Shown here: positions 6,252 through 10,791 of the stretch, one piece after another
How positions within the stretch are numbered: position 1 is the first letter of the stretch
How the letters are laid out: every line of letters starts with the position of its first letter
The notes under the pieces: generated by a model
Told to the model about the DNA's origin: nothing
Databases searched by the model: none
The model's input: the letters and a program-made list of their open reading frames with translations, nothing else
Source: Deltaproteobacteria bacterium
Lineage (GTDB): Bacteria > Desulfobacterota > Desulfobaccia > Desulfobaccales > 0-14-0-80-60-11
Length of the DNA stretch: 10,791 bases
Assembly (NCBI GenBank): GCA_021817645.1
Contig: JAKAGH010000081.1
Coordinates: 1-10,791, forward strand
Direction of reading: 5' to 3'
Position numbers and translations under genes: made by a program

Positions 6252-7601
6252 ATGGAACCGGCGCATTACCCTCAGGCACTGCAAAATGATACCCTCCGGC
6301 GGGTCACCTGGCGGCTCCTTCCCTTCATGATGCTCCTTTATTTTATTGCCTTCCTCGACCGGGCCAATGTCGGCTTTGCGGCCATGGATATGAACCGGGA
6401 CCTCAATATCAGCAGGACCCTTTACGGGTTCGGCTCCGGCGCGTTCTTCATCGGCTACTTCTTTTTTGAGCTTCCCAGCAACCTCCTGCTCGACCGCTTC
6501 GGCGCGCGCAAATGGATCGCCCGGATCATGATCAGTTGGGGGCTGGTGGCCGCTACAACTGCCTGGGTCGTGGGGCCCAAAACCTACATCGCCAACCGCA
6601 TCGTTCTGGGCGCGGCCGAGGCCGGGTTCTTCCCGGGCATGATCCTCTACCTGACCTACTGGTTCCCCGCCACCATCCGCGCTCGAATGACGGCCCTATT
6701 TGTGGCTGCCATCCCGCTCTCCGGTATCATTGGCGCGCCGCTCTCGGGGTACTTACTGGAGCTCAACGGCGTGGGGGGCATGGCCGGCTGGCAGTGGATG
6801 TTCATTGTGGAAGCCATTCCCGCGGTGCTCCTCGGCGTGGTGGTGCTGTTCTTTCTGACTGACCGGCCGCACGAGGCCCGCTGGCTCCGGCCCGAACAGG
6901 CGGCATGGCTGCAAGAGAGGCTGGATGCGGAAAACTCCCACAAACCCCACCTGTCACTACTGCGGGCCATACTCCATCCATCTATCCTGGCTCTGAGCGC
7001 GGTCTACTTCTGCATGACGGTGGGGCTCTATGGCTTGAACTTCTGGATGCCCACGGTGCTGGGGAGTGATGGGGTGGGCATTGCTGGGCCGCAATTGAAG
7101 TGGATCCTGGCCCTCCCCCCGCTGTGCGGCGCCCTGACGATGTTTTTCTGGGGACGTCACTCAGACCGCCAACAGGAGCGGGAATGGCATGTCCTGGCGG
7201 CAATGCTCACCGGGGCTTTGGGCTTCGCTCTGGTGGCTTGCACTACCCAAAAGGACCTTGCTGCCAATCTCCCCCCGGTGGTCAACCAGACCGTGGCCAC
7301 GCTGGGGTTCGTCTGCGTCGCCGTGGGGTTCTTCTGCGCCATGCCGACCTTCTGGCCGCTGCCCTTGATGCGCTTGCGCGGCACGGCCGCGGCCGGAGGC
7401 ATTGCCGTGATCAATTCGATCGGCAACCTGGGTGGATTCGTCGGTCCTTACATCATCGGCGCTCTCAAAGATTCGCCTTACGGTTATGCCGGCGGGCTGC
7501 TGGTCTGCGCCGTGTTTATGGCCTGCGGCGCGATTTTGGTGGTAGTCACCAGGTCCAAGGCCCCGGTCCCCGTAGCTGACATCAGCGTGGCCCAAACCTG
7601 A
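6252..7601 (+). CDS. MFS transporter, anion:cation symporter (ACS) family, sugar-acid/tartrate type
   Basis: The 449-residue protein starts at ATG 6252 with AAGGCGG about 7 bases upstream; an in-frame TTG at 6213 is less likely because it sits in repeat DNA. About twelve hydrophobic segments are visible. Family hallmarks are YFIAFLDRANVGFAAMD in the first helix (30-46), the MFS loop signature LLLDRFGARKW (78-88), GAAEAGFFPG (120-129) and the ACS-type GWQWMFIVEAIPA (179-191). Members (TtuB, GudP, galactonate and phthalate transporters) carry small organic acids with a proton or sodium. The next gene, 9 bases away, encodes glycerate 2-kinase, so glycerate, tartrate or a related hydroxy-acid is the likely substrate (inference). 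A possible -10 box TATACT lies at 6223-6228, just past the family-2 repeat. Confidence 0.9.
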   Translation: MEPAHYPQALQNDTLRRVTWRLLPFMMLLYFIAFLDRANVGFAAMDMNRDLNISRTLYGFGSGAFFIGYFFFELPSNLLLDRFGARKWIARIMISWGLVAATTAWVVGPKTYIANRIVLGAAEAGFFPGMILYLTYWFPATIRARMTALFVAAIPLSGIIGAPLSGYLLELNGVGGMAGWQWMFIVEAIPAVLLGVVVLFFLTDRPHEARWLRPEQAAWLQERLDAENSHKPHLSLLRAILHPSILALSAVYFCMTVGLYGLNFWMPTVLGSDGVGIAGPQLKWILALPPLCGALTMFFWGRHSDRQQEREWHVLAAMLTGALGFALVACTTQKDLAANLPPVVNQTVATLGFVCVAVGFFCAMPTFWPLPLMRLRGTAAAGGIAVINSIGNLGGFVGPYIIGALKDSPYGYAGGLLVCAVFMACGAILVVVTRSKAPVPVADISVAQT

Positions 7602-7610
7602 GCCCTGAAC

Positions 7611-8936
7611 ATGGATCAACCAATCAAAGAATTACTGACCACCATCTTTCGGGCCGGTCTCCGGGCCGTCGATCCTGCCGCCGCGGTCCGGCGTCACGTG
7701 GCGCTGGCGGGGAGCCGGCTGCGGGTAGGTGACCGGTTCTATGGGCTCGATCGCTTTCAGAGGATCATAGTAACCGGGGCCGGTAAGGGGACGGCGCCCA
7801 TGGCCCAGGCCCTGGAAGAAATTCTGGGGGACCGCCTCACCACCGGCTGGATCATTGTCAAGAACGGCCACGGCCTCCCCCTGCAAAAAACGCGGGTGAG
7901 GGAAGCCGGCCATCCCGTGCCGGACGCAGCCGGCCTGGACGCGGCCAGATTCATTCTCGATCGGCTCAAAGAGTGCACCGCGGCGGATTTGGTACTATGT
8001 GCCTTCTCCGGGGGCGGCAGCGCCCTGCTCCCCGCGCCGCTTCCACCCCTGGATTTTAGCGAAAAGCAGCAGGCTACCCGGCTCCTGTTGGCCTCCGGAG
8101 CCAGTATCGATGAACTCAATGCCCTGCGGAAACACATTTCCGCGGTCAAAGGCGGCCGGCTGGCCGAGATCGCGGCCCCGGCTCAGGTGGTGTCCCTCCT
8201 TTTGTCCGACGTCATCGGCGACCGGCTGGATGTCATCGCCTCCGGACCCACGGCTCCCGACCCCTCCACGTATGAAGAGGTGCAGGGGATCATGGACAAA
8301 TACGAGCTGAAAGAGAAGATACCGCCGCGGGTATTCGAGATCATCACCCAGGGGGGCCAGGGATTCATTCCGGAGACGCCGAAGCCGGGAAACCCGGTCT
8401 TCCGCTACGTCCAGAATCTTATCATCGGCAGTAATTCCCTGGCCGTGGCCGCGGCGCAAAAGGTGGCGGAGAGCCTGGGGTACGAAACCAGCGTGATTTC
8501 TACGACCCTGAGCGGCGAGGCCGCTGTGGCCGCCGGGGGTCTCGCCCGCCGGGCCCTGGAGGTTAAGGAGACCCTGGCCCCGGGCCGCAAAGTCTGCCTC
8601 ATCTCCGGGGGTGAAACCACCGTTACCGTCCGCGGTGCCGGCCGGGGGGGCAGGAATACGGAACTGGCCATGGCCTTTGCGCTGGAGATCAGCGGCAGTG
8701 ATAAGATCAGCCTGCTGGCCGCGGGCACTGACGGGACTGACGGCCCCACCGACGCGGCCGGAGCCCTGGCGGACGGACAAACGGTGGCCCGGGCTTTAGC
8801 TCGCGGTCTGGAACCCCGGTATTATCTGGCGGACAACGATTCCTATACCTTCTTCGAAAAGATCGATGATCTCTTGATCACCGGACCCACCGGTACGAAT
8901 GTCATGGATATCCAGTTGATCCTGATCGAGGGCTGA
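7611..8936 (+). CDS. Type II glycerate 2-kinase (MOFRL family, GckA/TtuD-like)
   Basis: The 441-residue protein matches the full length of bacterial MOFRL-type glycerate kinases, which phosphorylate D-glycerate to 2-phosphoglycerate with ATP and so feed hydroxypyruvate, tartrate or sugar-acid breakdown into glycolysis. The N-terminal half contains GAGKG (56-60), FSGGGSALLPAP (132-143), ALRKHISAVKGGRLA (171-185, with the conserved Lys/Arg residues) and SDVIGDRLDVIASGPTAPD (199-217). The C-terminal MOFRL domain contains SGGETTVTVRGAGRGGRN (332-349), AAGTDGTDGPTDAAGA (370-385) and TGPTGTNVMD (424-433). All key motifs look intact. The ATG follows the transporter stop by 9 bases with no strong ribosome site of its own, which suggests translational coupling in a two-gene operon. 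Confidence 0.93.
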   Translation: MDQPIKELLTTIFRAGLRAVDPAAAVRRHVALAGSRLRVGDRFYGLDRFQRIIVTGAGKGTAPMAQALEEILGDRLTTGWIIVKNGHGLPLQKTRVREAGHPVPDAAGLDAARFILDRLKECTAADLVLCAFSGGGSALLPAPLPPLDFSEKQQATRLLLASGASIDELNALRKHISAVKGGRLAEIAAPAQVVSLLLSDVIGDRLDVIASGPTAPDPSTYEEVQGIMDKYELKEKIPPRVFEIITQGGQGFIPETPKPGNPVFRYVQNLIIGSNSLAVAAAQKVAESLGYETSVISTTLSGEAAVAAGGLARRALEVKETLAPGRKVCLISGGETTVTVRGAGRGGRNTELAMAFALEISGSDKISLLAAGTDGTDGPTDAAGALADGQTVARALARGLEPRYYLADNDSYTFFEKIDDLLITGPTGTNVMDIQLILIEG

Positions 8937-8960
8937 GCGGACCCAACGGCGTTCATGCGC

Positions 8961-9006
8961 GTTTATCGGCCGTTAGAAAATTAGCCGCCGATGCACGCCG
9001 ATAAAC
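8961..9006. repeat. Perfect 10-bp inverted repeat after the glycerate kinase gene
   Basis: GTTTATCGGC (8961-8970) and GCCGATAAAC (8997-9006) are exact inverted copies with a 26-base loop, 25 bases after the stop. The T-rich stretch GTCTTTTTG begins 5 bases later (9011), which is loosely placed for an intrinsic terminator. Its sequence style also resembles dispersed intergenic repeats, so it could be either. Confidence 0.4.
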
Positions 9007-9027
9007 CTCGGTCTTTTTGATTGCTTA

Positions 9028-9278
9028 GAAGCCATTTCATACCAATTTGACGTCAAAGGTATAGTTATGAAAAATTAACCATTGTGCTGCTGGCCACAGG
9101 CGGGCACGGAGGCCCGCCCCACCAAGGCAAAACTCTATGTTTGACATCAAAATGGTATCAAAACCTCAATTATCTTAATTTGTCATTCTGAGCGAAGCGA
9201 AGAATCTCGTATTTTCGAAGCGTTGAGATCCTTCACTGCGTTCAGGATGACACAAAAAAGAGGTTTTACAATGGCTTC
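9028..9278. repeat. Hairpin repeat, family 2, copy B (inverted, apparently interrupted by a MITE)
   Basis: The core TGTCATTCTGAGCGAAGCGA...TCAGGATGACA (9181-9252) is the reverse complement of the copy at 6131-6201 with few differences. The right outer arm is GAGGTTTTACAATGGCTTC (9260-9278). Its mirror, GAAGCCATT...CAAAACCTC, is found at the left but split: GAAGCCATT at 9028-9036 and CAAAACCTC at 9159-9167, with a 120-bp MITE between. Copies A and B face each other across the transporter-kinase operon. This element, the MITE inside it and the 8961-9006 inverted repeat fill the gene-free stretch 8937-9338. Confidence 0.65.
9039..9158. mobile_element. MITE-like element, family 3 (120 bp)
   Basis: Terminal inverted repeats are ATACCAATTTGACGTCAAA (9039-9057) and TTTGACATCAAAATGGTAT (9140-9158), matching at about 17 of 19 positions. 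Inside, GGCGGGC (9099-9105) and GCCCGCC (9112-9118) form a perfect GC-rich hairpin. It encodes nothing. It sits between the two halves of the left outer arm of the family-2 repeat, so it looks like a later insertion. Confidence 0.7.
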
Positions 9279-9338
9279 CAATCAAAGAAGCGAATTCGGC
9301 TTCATGAATCATTTCTGTCTTTGACAGGGGAGGTAGGC

Positions 9339-10040
9339 ATGTTTACCAATATAAATAAGCGGCCGGAATACCTCCGGCCTCTCCCCCAACTCATCAAAGG
9401 CAGCGAGGACCTTATGCTGGAGCGGGTTTTAGACAAGCTACTGTGGCTGGGGCATTCCGCCTTCGTCTATGAAGGCGAGCCATTAATCTACTTTGATCCC
9501 TTTGCCTTGCACCGCCTCAGGGCCGCGGACATCATCCTCGTGAGCCACGACCATCCGCACCACTGTTCTCCGGTGGATATCGAGAAGGTGCGGCGGATGC
9601 ATACCGTCATCCTGGCGGAGACGCACGCGGCCAAGCATATTGCACCTCCAGTCATTGCCATGGCGCCGGGACAGCAGGAAACCGTGGGGGACTTCCTCAT
9701 CGAGGCCGTGCCTGCCTATAACCTGCAGATGAGCTTTCACCCCCAGCGGCAGGGCTACCTGGGTTTCATCGTCACTCTTGAGGGATTGCGGGTCTACTTT
9801 GCCGGGGATTCGGATTTCATCCCCGAGATGCGTGATCTCCGGGTGGACATCGCCTTGCTGCCGATTTCCGGTTTCAACGTCATGGGCCCGGAGGAAGCGG
9901 CCCAGGCGGCCCTGGCCTTGCACCCGCAAGTGGCTATTCCCATGCACTACGGCTCGGAATATGGCACCATGGAGGACGCCGAACGCTTCCGGGCCCTCCT
10001 GGACGGCAAGGTCAGGGTGGAGATTCCGGTGAGAAGCTGA
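9339..10040 (+). CDS. Metallo-beta-lactamase-fold hydrolase, UlaG-like (Lactamase_B_3 type)
   Basis: I choose the ATG at 9339 because GGGGAGGT lies about 5 bases upstream; the in-frame TTG at 9321 has no such site. The 233-residue protein has the single-domain MBL layout: LLWLGHSAFVYEG (34-46) as first strands, metal motif SHDHPHHCSP (69-78), AETHAAKH (93-100), FHPQRQGYLGFIV (133-145), FAGDSD (154-159, metal Asp157) and IPMHYGSEYG (200-209, metal His203). The canonical HxHxDH reads H70-D-H72-P-H74-H75, so the Asp position is His74. Family members hydrolyse phosphoesters, lactones or similar bonds in the cytosol; the substrate here is unknown. It stands alone as a transcription unit, 61 bases after the family-2 repeat, with a possible terminator following. 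Confidence 0.88.
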   Translation: MFTNINKRPEYLRPLPQLIKGSEDLMLERVLDKLLWLGHSAFVYEGEPLIYFDPFALHRLRAADIILVSHDHPHHCSPVDIEKVRRMHTVILAETHAAKHIAPPVIAMAPGQQETVGDFLIEAVPAYNLQMSFHPQRQGYLGFIVTLEGLRVYFAGDSDFIPEMRDLRVDIALLPISGFNVMGPEEAAQAALALHPQVAIPMHYGSEYGTMEDAERFRALLDGKVRVEIPVRS

Positions 10041-10043
10041 ACC

Positions 10044-10078
10044 CCTGGGAGCCCGGCTTCCTGGTTGGTTTTCTTTCT
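10044..10078 (+). terminator. Possible intrinsic terminator of the MBL hydrolase gene
   Basis: Directly after the stop at 10040, CCTGGGAG and CTTCCTGG can form an 8-bp stem with one mismatch and one G-T pair around a 5-base loop. A T-rich stretch follows (TTGGTTTTCTTTC, to about 10077). Position and layout fit a rho-independent terminator of moderate strength. From here to 10161 I see no gene. Confidence 0.4.
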
Positions 10079-10161
10079 GATTTAAAAACCTCAAATTGCA
10101 GGATAATGGAGCAACAGCAAAGGGACTCCGGCTCCCTGGCCCATTGACCTTCTCCTAATGG

Positions 10162-10791
10162 CTAGCGCCAATCATCGATGACCCAGGCCTCGGGGCGGTG
10201 ATACCCCGGCTCGTTGGGCCGGTGCATGCATACCCCCACCAGATCGATTTGAAAGCCTCGGGCCCGCATCTGCTCATACGCGGGCCGGCGGCCCAGGCTT
10301 ATCCCGGCCAGGAGGCGCCGGGCGCTTGGGCCGAGGCCCAGGCCTCGCACGCGGCCAGCAGCCGGGAGAAACGGTGTCCTGCCCGGGGGCCCGGGCGGGC
10401 TGCGCCGAATTTGATAAAGCCCGCGCCGCTACCGGCTTCGGAGCCCGCGCCGCAGTGTACCGCGGCAAAAGCCGCCAGACCCGGGTCGTCCCAGAGCAGC
10501 ACAGTATCGCCCAGCCCCTGGATCTGCAAGGCCTCGATCTCCCGGCGCACGTCCAGCCCGGCGTAGATCGCGTCGGTAAGCCCGGCCGCGGCGGTCAGCA
10601 GAGCCGGGCGCTGGGATGCCGGCGTCTGCGAATAAAAGCTGACCTCGCCTGCCGGCGCCACCGGCAGCACTTCTTTGGACATGATGGCGGTGAGCCATCG
10701 GGGCCAGAACCCGAATTTCTGGTATAAGGCCAGATGCTTAGGACTGCAGGAATAGGTGTAGAGCCCGGTGTGGCGGCAATTCCTGGCCTCG
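10162..10791 (-). pseudogene. Tandem-GNAT acetyltransferase, 5'-truncated by the window and frameshifted
   Basis: The minus-strand frame is open from the window edge. It begins with the end of one GNAT domain (SPKHLALYQKFGFWPRWLTA, around 10740-10690), then a second one: LTDAIYAGLDVRREIEALQ, QGLGDTVLLWDDPGLAAFA, GSGAGFIKFGAARPGP, and HRFSRLLAACEAWA. After AWASAQ this frame runs into a stop at about 10299. The expected continuation (ARRLLAGISLGRRPAYEQM...RARGFQIDLVGV...RPNEPGYHRPEAWVIDDWR) lies in a neighbouring frame and ends at the stop 10164-10162. Joining the two near 10325-10335 needs a change of one base (or equivalent). GNAT enzymes transfer an acyl group from acyl-CoA; the target is unknown. 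With the shift the second domain loses its C-terminal strand. It may be intact if the shift is a sequencing error in this GC-rich stretch. Confidence 0.75.

Noticed and set aside
7995..8780. Minus-strand open frame of 261 codons opposite the glycerate kinase gene
   Set aside because: It lies wholly inside a gene with all family motifs, has low-complexity Gly/Arg/Gln content typical of antisense frames in GC-rich DNA, and shows no recognisable domain.
4531..9278. A complete insertion sequence or integron
   Set aside because: No transposase, integrase or attC-like array is visible. The repeats are short and non-coding, so MITE or hairpin-repeat is the better description.
9483..10094. Minus-strand open frame of 203 codons opposite the MBL hydrolase gene
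   Set aside because: It is a shadow of the plus-strand gene, with no family features.

Overview
The window looks like chromosomal DNA from a Gram-negative bacterium. It carries an outer-membrane efflux protein, secreted proteins and a small L,D-transpeptidase, on a moderately GC-rich background with AT-rich intergenic stretches. Several proteins (the YLGP-type secreted protein, the 118-residue two-helix membrane protein, the DUF2156 protein, the 72-residue WHC-ending protein) resemble families I associate with Desulfobacterota (former Deltaproteobacteria, Syntrophobacter/Desulfobacca-like). That placement rests on memory of family patterns, not on a search, and is tentative.

Layout. Positions 1-915 hold the C-terminal part of a TolC/NodT-type outer-membrane efflux protein. 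A secreted Gly/Met-rich protein gene overlaps its end (902-1551) but is split by a one-base frameshift. Positions 1641-2445 are a degraded minus-strand tract: a DUF362 pseudogene with at least three frame breaks, joined to an out-of-frame piece of a zinc-type alcohol dehydrogenase. Positions 2639-3676 encode an exported Gly/Arg- and Pro/Val-rich protein and an exported YkuD-type L,D-transpeptidase. Positions 3908-4532 hold two small uncharacterised genes, one soluble and one with two membrane helices.

Positions 4531-9278 are built around short non-autonomous repeats. A MITE-like element of about 219 bp occurs twice in opposite orientations on either side of a minus-strand DUF2156 gene. A second hairpin repeat occurs twice in opposite orientations on either side of a two-gene operon: an ACS-family MFS transporter and a type II (MOFRL) glycerate 2-kinase. 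The downstream copy of that second repeat appears interrupted by a third, 120-bp MITE. No transposase is visible, so any movement would have needed enzymes supplied elsewhere.

Positions 9339-10040 encode a UlaG-like metallo-beta-lactamase-fold hydrolase with an unusual HxHxHH metal motif, followed by a possible terminator. The right edge holds a minus-strand tandem-GNAT acetyltransferase, truncated by the window and broken by a frameshift.

The clearest functional unit is the MFS-glycerate kinase operon, which fits uptake of a sugar acid or glycerate-like anion followed by phosphorylation to 2-phosphoglycerate. I found no convincing new defence or other multi-gene system. The most notable features are the paired inverted MITEs around whole genes, the nested insertion, and the chimeric pseudogene. 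Frame breaks in three separate places could be real decay or base errors in the sequence, which cannot be decided from the sequence alone.
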